Positions 1 to 7,356 of a stretch of 17,291 nt of DNA are shown here, one piece after another (position 1 is the first letter of the stretch; the number at the start of each line of letters is the position of its first letter). The stretch spans positions 1-17,291 of the forward strand of contig JANNGT010000339.1 of assembly GCA_031404015.1 (NCBI GenBank), given 5' to 3'. Both the position numbers and the translations under genes were made by a program. The notes beneath the pieces were generated by a model. The model was given only the letters and a program-made list of their open reading frames with translations, had not been told where the DNA came from and did no database searches. The stretch is from RPQJ01 sp031404015 (GTDB lineage: Bacteria > Pseudomonadota > Gammaproteobacteria > Steroidobacterales > Steroidobacteraceae).

Positions 1-1
1 G

Positions 2-118
2 GGTGCCACTCTGAGGTCGCCGCATCCGCATGCCCGAATCGTCAGCATCGATCTTTCCGGTGCTTGGAAGATCAGTGGCGTCGAAGCGGTCATCACTGCT
101 GTCGATGTGCCCGGAAAG
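2..118 (+). pseudogene. Fragment of xanthine dehydrogenase-type molybdopterin subunit (hammerhead domain start)
   Basis: Frame 2 is open from the first bases and reads LRSPHPHARIVSID, then SGVEAVITAVDVPGK. This is the start of the a/b hammerhead domain of aldehyde oxidase/xanthine dehydrogenase large subunits, whose usual pattern is LRSPHAHARI-x-ID followed by PGV-x-AV-x-T-x-DVPG. Nothing like it belongs in DnaE, where this stretch should carry the region just before the KLIPFELG motif. Third-position GC here is about 24 of 39 codons, visibly lower than in the dnaE codons that follow, which supports a different origin. The fragment runs in frame into dnaE with the breakpoint near 115-127. It could be a real recombination scar or fusion, but a chimeric join at the end of an assembled contig is more likely. 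Identity of the fragment is fairly sure; its biological reality is not. Confidence 0.7.
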
Positions 119-2353
119 TCCACCAAGCTGATCCCGTTCGAGCTCGGCATCACGCTCGACGACGCGCTCGACAAGGAAGACGAGCTGCGCAGGCGGTACA
201 AGAACGAAGACGACGTGCGCCAGCTGATCGACATGGCGCGCTCGCTCGAAGGCCTGGTCCGCAACGCCGGCACGCACGCCGGTGGTGTCGTGATCGCGCC
301 GTCGGTGCTGACGGATTTCGCGCCGCTCTACTGCGAGGAAGGCAGCCACAGCGTCGTCACGCAGTTCGACAAGGACGACGTCGAGGCTGCGGGTCTCGTC
401 AAGTTCGACTTCCTCGGCCTGCGCACGCTCACGATCATCGACTGGGCCGTGCGCACGATCAACGCGGAGCGCGCCGCCGCGGGCGAGCCGCCGCTCGACA
501 TGTCGACGCTGCCGATGAATGACGCGCCCACGTACGCCTTGCTGAAGCGCTGCGAGACCACGGCCGTCTTCCAGCTCGAATCACGCGGCATGAAGGACCT
601 GATCAAGCGACTGCAGCCCGACACGTTCGAGGACATCATCGCGCTGGTCGCGCTGTTCCGCCCGGGCCCGCTGCAGTCGGGCATGGTCGACGACTTCATC
701 GAACGCAAGCATGGTCGCATCGGCGGCGGCATCGATTACCTGCACCCGGACTTGAAGCCCGCGCTCTTCCCGACCTACGGCGTGATCCTGTACCAGGAGC
801 AGGTCATGCAGATCGCGCAGGTGCTCGCGGGCTACACGCTCGGCGGGGCCGACCTGCTGCGGCGTGCAATGGGCAAGAAGAAGGCCGAGGAAATGGCGCA
901 GCAGCGCTCGATCTTCGTCGAGGGTGCCGTCGTGCGCGGCGTGGCGGAGCACACGGCGGCGCACATCTTCGACCTCATGGAGAAGTTCGCGGGGTACGGC
1001 TTCAACAAGTCGCACTCCGCCGCGTATGCCGTGCTGTCGTACCACACGGCATGGCTCAAGGCGCATTACCCGGCGGCGTTCATGGCCGCTGTGCTGTCGT
1101 CGGACATGGACAAGACCGACAAGGTCGTCACGCTGATCGACGAATGCAACCGCATGGGGCTCACGGTCGAGCCGCCTGACGTCAATGCGTCGCAGTTCAT
1201 GTTCACGATGTCGGGCCCGAAGTCGATCCGTTACGGCCTCGGTGCCATCAAGGGCGTCGGGCAGGCGGCCGTCGAGAACATGCTCGAGGAGCGCAACGCG
1301 AAAGGGCGCTTCCGCGACCTGCGCGACCTGGCCCGCCGGCTCGACCTCAAACAGGTCAACCGCCGCGTGCTGGAGGCGCTGATTCGTTCCGGCGCGGCCG
1401 ATTCCATGGGCGGCATGCGTTACCGGTCGTCGCTGATGCACCAGTTGCCGGCGGCGATGCAGGCGGCGGAGCAGACGACACGTGCCAAGGCTGCCGGCCA
1501 GGAAGACCTCTTCGGCCTTTCTTTCCTTACCTCTCCCGCGCCAGCGGGAGAGGTCGCGCGTAGCGCGGGTGAGGGCGGGGCGCGGAGCGCGGGTGAGGGT
1601 GACGCGGACGCAGGTGAGGCGCAGGCAACCATGGAGACCTTGCCCGAATGGGGCGAGGCGGTGCGCCTCGCGGGCGAGCGCGAAACCCTGGGCCTGTACC
1701 TCACGGGTCATCCAATCGCCGAGTACGAGCGCGAGTTGCGGCCCATCACCAGCGGTCGCATCGCCGATGTTGGCGGCGCGAAACCTGTTGGCGGCGGGGG
1801 CGAGGAGAAGGGCAATACGTGGCGTGGACCCGGTCGCAGCGTGACGGTGGCCGGCCTCGTGCTCGAGATCCGCAAGCGCGGCAACCGCAATAGCTTCATC
1901 CTCGATGACCGCAGTGGCCGCGTCGAAGTCACCATGTTCGAGGACGTCTATCAGCAGTACCGTTCGGTGGTGACCAAGGACGCGATCCTCGTCGTCGAAG
2001 GCAGCCTGCGCTGGGACGACTTCATCGACGACTGGCGCGTGGGCGCGAAGAAGATCATGGACGTCGACCAGGCGCGCGAGCAGTACGCGCGCAACCTGGT
2101 GCTGCGATGGCCAGCAGCGAAAGGGCGCAACGGCGACGCCAGCAAGCTGATCACCGCACTCGAGCAGGCGCTCAAGCCCAGCCAGGGAGGCAAGTGCAAC
2201 GTGGCGGTGCGATTCGCCAATGGCGAAGCTGCGTCCATCATCACCTTCGGCGAGCAATGGAAGGTGCGGCCCTCGCGCGACCTGATCGAGCGCCTCGGCA
2301 CGCTGGTGGGACGCGAGGGCATCGAGCTGATCTACGCGCCGCGCGACACCTGA
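119..2353 (+). CDS. dnaE: DNA polymerase III alpha subunit, 5'-truncated
   Basis: Replicative polymerase subunit of the Pol III holoenzyme. About 740 C-terminal residues are present of the usual ~1160. The PHP domain and the part of the palm with the first two catalytic aspartates are missing at the left edge. Visible landmarks are KLIPFELGITL near the start, the palm motif FQLESRGMKDL with the third catalytic Asp at 596-598, RPGPLQSGMVDDF, a helix-hairpin-helix (GLGAIKGVGQAA, about 1235-1285), the beta-clamp-binding motif QEDLFG (1499-1516), and the OB-fold (about 1835-2020). The frame is open upstream to base 2, but that part is xanthine dehydrogenase-like, not DnaE. A GTG at 107 could be called as a start and is almost certainly not one. 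Between the clamp motif and the OB-fold lies an unusual Ala/Gly/Glu-rich insert encoded by repeat-like DNA (1530-1619). The end is TGA at 2351. Confidence 0.96.
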   Translation, partial: STKLIPFELGITLDDALDKEDELRRRYKNEDDVRQLIDMARSLEGLVRNAGTHAGGVVIAPSVLTDFAPLYCEEGSHSVVTQFDKDDVEAAGLVKFDFLGLRTLTIIDWAVRTINAERAAAGEPPLDMSTLPMNDAPTYALLKRCETTAVFQLESRGMKDLIKRLQPDTFEDIIALVALFRPGPLQSGMVDDFIERKHGRIGGGIDYLHPDLKPALFPTYGVILYQEQVMQIAQVLAGYTLGGADLLRRAMGKKKAEEMAQQRSIFVEGAVVRGVAEHTAAHIFDLMEKFAGYGFNKSHSAAYAVLSYHTAWLKAHYPAAFMAAVLSSDMDKTDKVVTLIDECNRMGLTVEPPDVNASQFMFTMSGPKSIRYGLGAIKGVGQAAVENMLEERNAKGRFRDLRDLARRLDLKQVNRRVLEALIRSGAADSMGGMRYRSSLMHQLPAAMQAAEQTTRAKAAGQEDLFGLSFLTSPAPAGEVARSAGEGGARSAGEGDADAGEAQATMETLPEWGEAVRLAGERETLGLYLTGHPIAEYERELRPITSGRIADVGGAKPVGGGGEEKGNTWRGPGRSVTVAGLVLEIRKRGNRNSFILDDRSGRVEVTMFEDVYQQYRSVVTKDAILVVEGSLRWDDFIDDWRVGAKKIMDVDQAREQYARNLVLRWPAAKGRNGDASKLITALEQALKPSQGGKCNVAVRFANGEAASIITFGEQWKVRPSRDLIERLGTLVGREGIELIYAPRDT
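1530..1619 (+). repeat. Dispersed-repeat-like palindromic and tandem sequence inside dnaE
   Basis: CCTCTCCCGC (1530-1539) and GCGGGAGAGG (1544-1553) form a perfect 10-bp stem with a 4-base loop. A smaller stem CGCGC/GCGCG (1555-1559/1563-1567) follows, then three degenerate units each ending in GGTGAGG (ending near 1575, 1599 and 1619; spacing 24 then 20). The protein reads ARSAGEGG, ARSAGEGD, ADAGEA. The pattern of a CTCCCGC...GCGGGAG hairpin followed by GCGCGxAGCGCGGGTGAGGG resembles, from memory, a repeat common between genes in Xanthomonadales and Burkholderiales. Here it sits in frame in the DnaE linker after the clamp-binding motif and adds no stop codon. Confidence 0.75.
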
Positions 2354-2392
2354 CCTGCTGCCGCGCCCGCGCCGCGGGAATTCTTGTCCAGC

Positions 2393-2422
2393 TTGCGGGC
2401 CCCGCCACGCCCCGTGTAAAAA
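2393..2422 (+). promoter_or_regulatory. Possible sigma-70 promoter for the TerB-family gene
   Basis: TTGCGG (2393-2398) lies 18 bases before TAAAAA (2417-2422), which is preceded by TG in extended -10 fashion. This AT-rich patch stands out in the 106-base gap between dnaE and the next gene. The match to consensus is weak, so this is a candidate only. Confidence 0.25.
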
Positions 2423-2459
2423 TGCCCTGTAAGAACCAATCATAAACTCGGGAGCGGGC

Positions 2460-2921
2460 ATGAACATCGATGGCTGGCTGAAAGAGCTGCGCGTCCCGCG
2501 CGAGGCGTACCGCGTCGTCGCACTGTTGCCGCTCGTGTACGTTGCATGGGCCGACGGGAAGATCCAGCGGGCGGAGCGCGACGTGATCCTGCGCATCGCG
2601 AAGGAGCGCGGCATGCTTGATCATGGGGGCGAGGAAGCGCTTGCCCGCTGGCTGGAGGACGCGCCCTCGAAACACCAGCTCAAGACGGACCTGGCGGCAC
2701 TCAACGAGCTGGCGCGTGCCGATCGCCGCATGGGTGACGAGTTCGGCGCCGACGAGGAGCAATTGCTGCTTGCGTGGTGCCAGGACGTGGCGGACGCGGC
2801 TGGCGGCCTGCTCGGGTTGGGCAAGGCACGCACCGAGGCAGAAACGGCGGCGCTGAAGACCATCGCCGGTGCGCTCGACATGTCCAATGCCCGGCAGTGG
2901 CGGGCTGCGCTGAAATCCTGA
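2460..2921 (+). CDS. TerB-family (tellurite-resistance-like) protein
   Basis: A 153-residue, mostly helical, soluble protein with no signal peptide. The stretch LVYVAWADGKIQRAERDVI (residues 25-43) matches the TerB/DjlA-type signature of a hydrophobic helix, an acidic turn (ADG) and a following Glu, which in TerB proteins contributes to metal binding. Whether this protein binds metal or has any role in tellurite resistance is not shown; many genomes carry single stand-alone TerB-domain proteins of unknown job. The start is supported by GGAG at 2451-2454, five bases before ATG. It sits alone between dnaE and accA, which are more often adjacent or nearly so in gammaproteobacteria, and is followed by a palindromic element that may end its transcript. 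The family call is fairly confident and the function open. Confidence 0.8.
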   Translation: MNIDGWLKELRVPREAYRVVALLPLVYVAWADGKIQRAERDVILRIAKERGMLDHGGEEALARWLEDAPSKHQLKTDLAALNELARADRRMGDEFGADEEQLLLAWCQDVADAAGGLLGLGKARTEAETAALKTIAGALDMSNARQWRAALKS

Positions 2922-3247
2922 GCGGGTGAGCGCGCCGGCCTTGCGCCCGACGCAATAGCAACCAGCCGAACGTCGTCGCCATCGCGGCGAATGTTCGCTT
3001 CGTCAGACAGCCACTGCACGTCAACGTGCGGGCGTCGGTTGGGCGTTCCAAGAGCGCTCGGCGGGCCGTCCGCCGCAGGGACGCGGCGGCCGGAGCCCCC
3101 AGGGACGGGTTTACGGCGTCCCGACGAGCGCTCTTGGAATGCGCGACCGACGCGAGCAAGAAAGCGAGGCCTTCGGTCGATTAGTCCCTATTCGCGGCAC
3201 GACGCCTGATTTGCGCTCACCCCACGCGTCCGGCATCCTCCCCGCCC
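2922..3247. other. Gene-free gap between the TerB-family gene and accA
   Basis: These 326 bases have no credible coding sequence: the short open frames lack family features and ribosome sites. Contents from left to right are an imperfect hairpin around GAACGTCGTCGCC/GGCGAATGTTC (about 2970-3000), a small perfect stem GCACG/CGTGC (3016-3020/3025-3029), the long palindrome 3032-3153, and then about 95 bases up to accA. No good Shine-Dalgarno sequence precedes the accA ATG; the last bases are pyrimidine-rich. An accA promoter presumably lies in 3154-3247, but I see no convincing -35/-10 pair. Confidence 0.6.
3032..3153. repeat. 122-base imperfect palindrome, MITE/REP-like element
   Basis: Arms 3032-3065 and 3120-3153 pair over 34 positions with only two true mismatches (3042/3143 and 3061/3124) plus two G.U pairs when read as RNA. 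The core TTCCAAGAGCGCTCG (3046-3060) is perfectly repeated inverted at 3125-3139. Between the arms is a second perfect hairpin, CCGCCGC/GCGGCGG (3070-3076/3083-3089), and a direct repeat AGGGAC (3077-3082 and 3101-3106). The inner GGAGCCCCCAGGGACGGGTT segment looks, from memory, like dispersed intergenic palindromes of high-GC gammaproteobacteria. It may act as a terminator or mRNA-stabilising hairpin after the TerB-family gene, or be a mobile element without genes. Confidence 0.85.
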
Positions 3248-4210
3248 ATGGCATTGAGTTTCCTGGAATTCGAGCAGCCGATCGCGGAGCTCGAGGCAAA
3301 GATCGACGAGCTGCGCTACGTGTCCTCCGACGCCGAGGTCAACATCGGCGAGGAAATCGCGCGCCTGCGCGCCAGGAGCCGCGCGCTCACCAACAGCATT
3401 TTCGCCAACCTGACCCCCTGGCAGGTCGCCCAGCTCGCGCGCCACCCCCAGCGCCCATACACGCTCGACTATGCGGTCTCGATCTTCGATGAGTTCCAGG
3501 AACTCCATGGCGACCGCATGTACTGGGACGACCTGGCCATCGTCGGCGGCTTTGCGCGTCTGGCCGGCAGGCCCGTCATGCTGATCGGCCAGCAGAAGGG
3601 CCGTGACACCAAGGAGCGCGTTCGCCGCAACTACGGCATGCCCAAGCCAGAAGGCTATCGCAAGGCGTTGCGCCTCATGAAGCTGGCAGAACGGTTCCGC
3701 GTGCCGCTCATCACGCTCATCGACACGCCCGGCGCTTACCCCGGCGTGGGCTCGGAAGAACGCAACCAGAGCGAAGCCATCGCACGCAACCTGTTTGAGA
3801 TGTCCGGGCTGCGCGTCCCTGTCGTCACCGCGGTGATCGGCGAGGGCGGTTCGGGCGGCGCGCTGGCCATCGGCGTGTGCGACCGTCTGCTGATGCTGCA
3901 GTACGGGATTTATTCGGTGATCTCGCCCGAAGGCTGTGCGTCGATCCTGTGGAAGAGCGCGGACAAGAAAGAACTCGCGGCGGATGCGATGGGCATCACG
4001 GCCGAGCGACTCGACAAGCTCGGGCTCGTCGATGAAGTCCTGCGTGAGCCGCTCGGCGGCGCGCACCGCGACCCGCAGGCAATGGCGGAGACGCTCAAGG
4101 AAGCCCTCGTGCGGCACCTCGACCAGGTCTCGCTGCTGTCCGAGGAAGCGCTCCTCGCGCAACGCTACGAGCGTCTGCGCGGCCAGGGCGTCTATCGCGC
4201 GGCGAACTGA
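3248..4210 (+). CDS. accA: Acetyl-CoA carboxylase carboxyltransferase alpha subunit
   Basis: Alpha half of the carboxyltransferase that moves the carboxyl group from biotin-BCCP to acetyl-CoA to give malonyl-CoA, the first committed step of fatty acid synthesis in the cytoplasm; its partner AccD is not in the window. It has 320 residues, against 319 in E. coli. The N-terminus FLEFEQPIAELEAKIDELR is the usual coiled start of AccA and fixes the ATG at 3248. Further landmarks are IDTPGAYPG, the oxyanion-forming GEGGSGGALAIG (about residues 198-209), and SPEGCASILWKS. No Shine-Dalgarno sequence is visible; the leader just before the ATG is CCTCCCCGCCC. It lies 30 bases upstream of tilS, as in other gammaproteobacteria, and is probably the first gene of the tilS-pyrG-kdsA-eno run or shares its transcript. 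Confidence 0.98.
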   Translation: MALSFLEFEQPIAELEAKIDELRYVSSDAEVNIGEEIARLRARSRALTNSIFANLTPWQVAQLARHPQRPYTLDYAVSIFDEFQELHGDRMYWDDLAIVGGFARLAGRPVMLIGQQKGRDTKERVRRNYGMPKPEGYRKALRLMKLAERFRVPLITLIDTPGAYPGVGSEERNQSEAIARNLFEMSGLRVPVVTAVIGEGGSGGALAIGVCDRLLMLQYGIYSVISPEGCASILWKSADKKELAADAMGITAERLDKLGLVDEVLREPLGGAHRDPQAMAETLKEALVRHLDQVSLLSEEALLAQRYERLRGQGVYRAAN

Positions 4211-4240
4211 GCGCGCCGGGCGCCGCACGGGCAGCGCACA

Positions 4241-5668
4241 TTGCCGCAGCCGCCGTTCACCGTTTCCCGACTCGCGGCTTCGCTCGGACAGTTGCTGCCG
4301 GGCGTCGCCGGCCCGCGCCATTCGGGTGATTCCCAGTCTCGACTCTGCATCGCCCTCAGCGGCGGCCTCGACTCGACCGTGCTGCTCGTGGCACTGGCGC
4401 AGCTGGCGCGCACGGGCTCGTTGCAGGTCGAGCTGCGTGCATTGCACGTCGACCATGGGCTGCACGCCGATTCGGCTGCGTGGGGCGCAGGCGCTGCGCA
4501 ACTTGCGCGCGAGCATGGCGTCGCGTTCGAGTCGTTGCGCGTCGAGGTGCCGCGCGGCGGTGGTCTAAGCCCGGAGGCCGCTGCACGTGATGCGCGTTAC
4601 GCCGCGCTCGCAGCCCGGCTCGCTCCCGGCGAGGTCCTGCTCACGGCGCACCACGCGGACGACCAGCTCGAGACCATCCTGTTGCAATGGCTGCGCGGCG
4701 GGGGACTGCGCGCCGTCGCGGGCATGGCGCCCATCGGGCCCTTCGGCGCAGGGGCCTGGCACGCGCGGCCGCTGCTGCCATTTATGCGCGACGAGCTCGC
4801 GCGCTGGGCGACGGGCGAGGGGTTGCGCTGGCAGGACGACCCTTCCAACCTCGAGACGCGCTTCGACCGTAATTACCTGCGCCACGAGGTGTTGCCGGCC
4901 CTGCGCGCGCGCTGGCCGGCGGTCGCCGAGACGACTGCCCGTGTGGCCGATTTCGCGCGCGATGCCCTCGCGGCTGAGGCCGCCGGTGTCGACGCAGACC
5001 TGCCCCGGGTTCTGTGCGGCACCGCGCTCGACCTGACCGCGCTGGAAGCCTTGAGCGAGCCGCGGCAGCGCGCCGTGCTGCGGGGGTGGCTCGCCGGACT
5101 GGGTCTACCACCGCCCTCGACACGCACGCTGGCGTCCATGCGCCACGACATGCTCATCGCCGGCGAGGATCGACTGCCCGAGACGCGCTGGCCCGGCGTC
5201 GTCGTGCGTCGATACAGGGGCAGGCTGCATGCAATGGCGAGCGTGTCCGAGAAGATGGTTGCAGGTGACTGGCACGGGGCAGCGAGCACGCCTTACGCCT
5301 TGACCGGTGCGTCGACACTGCGTTTGCAGCCTGCCGTTGGTGTCGGCCTGAGCAGGGCGCGCCTCCCTGCAACGCTATCGGTGCGCACGCGGCTGGGCGG
5401 CGAACTGTTCGTGCCCGCGGGCGGTGCACATCGGCGACCACTGCGCAAGTGGCTGCAGGAGCGGGACGTGCTGCCGTGGCGTCGCGAGCAGCTGCCCTTG
5501 CTGTTTGCCGGCGACCGTCTCGTCGCCGTCGCCAACCTCGGTTATGCAGCGGAGTTTTCCGCCCGCTCCGACGAACCCTCGTTGGTCATCGAGTGGACGG
5601 GACGTGGCGCCGTAACCGTCGCAGATGTGATTGCATCGAAGTGGCCAGCACACCCCCTGTTCCGCTAG
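4241..5668 (+). CDS. tilS: tRNA(Ile)-lysidine synthetase
   Basis: TilS attaches lysine to C34 of the CAU-anticodon tRNA(Ile), using ATP, so that it reads AUA; it is essential in most bacteria. The PP-loop ATPase motif SGGLDS is at residues 40-45, HHADDQLET at 137-145, and the distal substrate-binding and TilS C-terminal domains follow (ending PLLFAGDRLVAVANLGYA). The length of 475 residues compares with about 430 in E. coli, the excess lying in the linker and C-terminus. The start is chosen as TTG at 4241: there is no ATG or GTG upstream of the PP-loop in this frame after the accA stop at 4208, and the N-terminal helix before the PP-loop has normal length. A weak GGGCAG lies about nine bases before it. 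The exact start is uncertain. Confidence 0.96.
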   Translation: MPQPPFTVSRLAASLGQLLPGVAGPRHSGDSQSRLCIALSGGLDSTVLLVALAQLARTGSLQVELRALHVDHGLHADSAAWGAGAAQLAREHGVAFESLRVEVPRGGGLSPEAAARDARYAALAARLAPGEVLLTAHHADDQLETILLQWLRGGGLRAVAGMAPIGPFGAGAWHARPLLPFMRDELARWATGEGLRWQDDPSNLETRFDRNYLRHEVLPALRARWPAVAETTARVADFARDALAAEAAGVDADLPRVLCGTALDLTALEALSEPRQRAVLRGWLAGLGLPPPSTRTLASMRHDMLIAGEDRLPETRWPGVVVRRYRGRLHAMASVSEKMVAGDWHGAASTPYALTGASTLRLQPAVGVGLSRARLPATLSVRTRLGGELFVPAGGAHRRPLRKWLQERDVLPWRREQLPLLFAGDRLVAVANLGYAAEFSARSDEPSLVIEWTGRGAVTVADVIASKWPAHPLFR

Positions 5669-5671
5669 ACT
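5642..5671 (+). promoter_or_regulatory. Possible promoter for pyrG overlapping the tilS end
   Basis: TAGACT (5666-5671) overlaps the tilS stop codon and resembles a -10 box. TGGCCA (5642-5647), 18 bases upstream, is a poor -35. This would place a start site about 25 bases before the pyrG ATG. Pattern only. Confidence 0.25.
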
Positions 5672-5706
5672 GCTCTCCCGTTGCGCTTCATGCGACGGGG
5701 ACCCCA

Positions 5707-7356
5707 ATGACCAAATTCATCTGTGTGACCGGCGGTGTCGTTTCGTCGCTGGGCAAAGGCATTGCCGCCGCGTCCTTAGGTGCGATCCTCGAAGCTCGCG
5801 GCCTCAGGCTCGCGATGGTCAAGCTCGACCCCTACATCAACGTGGACCCGGGCACCATGAGCCCGTTCCAGCACGGCGAGGTGTTCGTCACCGACGACGG
5901 CACCGAGACCGACCTCGACCTGGGCCACTACGAGCGCTTCGTACGCACGACCACGGGCCGCAACAGCAACTTCACGACGGGGCGCATCTACGAGCGCGTC
6001 ATCGCCAAGGAACGCCGCGGCGATTACCTCGGTGCCACCGTGCAGGTCATCCCGCACATCACCGACGAGATCAAGCACTGCATCCGCATGGGCGCGGGGG
6101 ATGCGGACGTGTGCATGGTCGAGATCGGCGGCACGGTCGGCGACATTGAGTCGCTGCCGTTCCTCGAGGCGATCCGGCAGCTTGGCGTCGAGCTCGGCCG
6201 CAACAACGTGCTGTACATGCACCTCACGCTGATCCCGTACATCGCGACGTCGGGCGAGATCAAGACCAAGCCCACGCAGCACTCGGTGAAGGAGCTGCGC
6301 TCGATCGGCATCCAGCCCGACCTGCTGCTCTGTCGCTGCCAGGACCCGCTGCCGTCCGAGCAGCGGCGCAAGATCGCACTGTTCACCAACGTCGAGGAGC
6401 GCGCAGTGTTCTCGGCCGTCGACGCCGACGACATCTACAAGATTCCCTCGCTGTTGCACGACCAGAAGCTCGACGAGATCGTCTGCGAGAAATTCGGCCT
6501 GCACGACTTGCCACCCGCCGATCTCAAGGAATGGAATCACGTCGTCGCGGCCAAGGCGGCCCCGGACCTGTCGATCAACCTGGCCATGGTCGGCAAGTAC
6601 GTGAACCTCAAGGACGCGTACATCTCGCTCAACGAGGCGTTGATCCACGCCGGGCTGCGCACGCGCACGCGCGTCAACATCGAGCACATCGAGGCCACCG
6701 AAATCGAGAAGCACGGCACCAAGGCGCTCGCCGGGATGGACGCCATCCTGGTGCCGGGCGGCTTCGGTGAGCGCGGCATCGAAGGCAAGATCCAGACCGT
6801 CCGCTACGCGCGCGAGAACAAGGTGCCGTACCTCGGCATCTGCCTCGGGATGCAGCTCGCCATCATCGAATACGCCCGCAACGTGGCCGGGCTCGAGGGC
6901 GCCCACAGCACCGAGTTCAACCGTGCGTCGCCGCACCCTGTCATCGCGCTGATCACCGAGTGGCAGGACCAGAAGGGCACCGTGGAGGCACGCGACGAAA
7001 CCTCGCAGATCGGTGGCACGATGCGGCTCGGCGCGCAGGAGATCCGCATTTCGCACGGGTCGGTTGCGCATGCCGTCTATGGCGCGGACGTCATTCGGGA
7101 GCGGCATCGTCACCGCTTCGAGTTCAACAACACCTACCTGCAGCGGCTCATGAATGCGGGCTTGCGCTTCTCGGGCTTTTCGCGCGACGGCCTGGTCGAG
7201 ATCGTCGAGCTGCCGCAGCATCCGTTCTTCGTGGCAAGCCAGTACCACCCTGAATTCCGCTCGACGCCACGCGACGGGCATCCGCTCTTCACGGGCTTTA
7301 TCCGCGCAGCCCGCGAGCACAAGGCGGCCCAGTTGCCGGCGGCGGCGGGCGCATGA
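5707..7356 (+). CDS. pyrG: CTP synthase (glutamine-hydrolysing)
   Basis: Makes CTP from UTP, ATP and glutamine; it is the last step of pyrimidine nucleotide synthesis. It has 549 residues, against 545 in E. coli. The N-terminal synthase domain starts MTKFICVTGG and carries the P-loop GGVVSSLGKG (residues 9-18) and the conserved EIGGTVGDIES. The class I glutamine amidotransferase domain has its nucleophile Cys379 in GICLGMQ (codon 6841-6843) and the His514/Glu516 pair in YHPEF. The open frame extends upstream to 5449 over tilS, but family alignment fixes the start at 5707. The gene overlaps kdsA by four bases (ATGA at 7353). Its product feeds IspD, two genes on, and the CMP-Kdo step after KdsA, which gives the cluster a metabolic logic. 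Confidence 0.98.
   Translation: MTKFICVTGGVVSSLGKGIAAASLGAILEARGLRLAMVKLDPYINVDPGTMSPFQHGEVFVTDDGTETDLDLGHYERFVRTTTGRNSNFTTGRIYERVIAKERRGDYLGATVQVIPHITDEIKHCIRMGAGDADVCMVEIGGTVGDIESLPFLEAIRQLGVELGRNNVLYMHLTLIPYIATSGEIKTKPTQHSVKELRSIGIQPDLLLCRCQDPLPSEQRRKIALFTNVEERAVFSAVDADDIYKIPSLLHDQKLDEIVCEKFGLHDLPPADLKEWNHVVAAKAAPDLSINLAMVGKYVNLKDAYISLNEALIHAGLRTRTRVNIEHIEATEIEKHGTKALAGMDAILVPGGFGERGIEGKIQTVRYARENKVPYLGICLGMQLAIIEYARNVAGLEGAHSTEFNRASPHPVIALITEWQDQKGTVEARDETSQIGGTMRLGAQEIRISHGSVAHAVYGADVIRERHRHRFEFNNTYLQRLMNAGLRFSGFSRDGLVEIVELPQHPFFVASQYHPEFRSTPRDGHPLFTGFIRAAREHKAAQLPAAAGA

Noticed and set aside
581..2614. 677-residue open frame on the minus strand across dnaE
   Set aside because: Mirror of high-GC dnaE codons; low-complexity Arg/His/Leu composition and no family motif. 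The same reasoning rejects the long minus-strand frames 3188-4516 (over accA), 5776-7320 (over pyrG) and 15889-17250 (over recJ).
3171..3190. TTCGGTCGATTAGT resembling the reverse complement of a 23S rRNA 3' end
   Set aside because: The similarity covers only about 14 bases, and the flanks do not continue as rRNA on either side.
2991..3209. Small open frames in the gap before accA
   Set aside because: They run through the palindrome, have no Shine-Dalgarno sequence, and show Arg/Pro-rich shadow composition.
5449..5706. Upstream extension of pyrG by 86 codons
   Set aside because: It overlaps the tilS C-terminal domain in another frame, and the family start MTKFICVTGG lies exactly at 5707.
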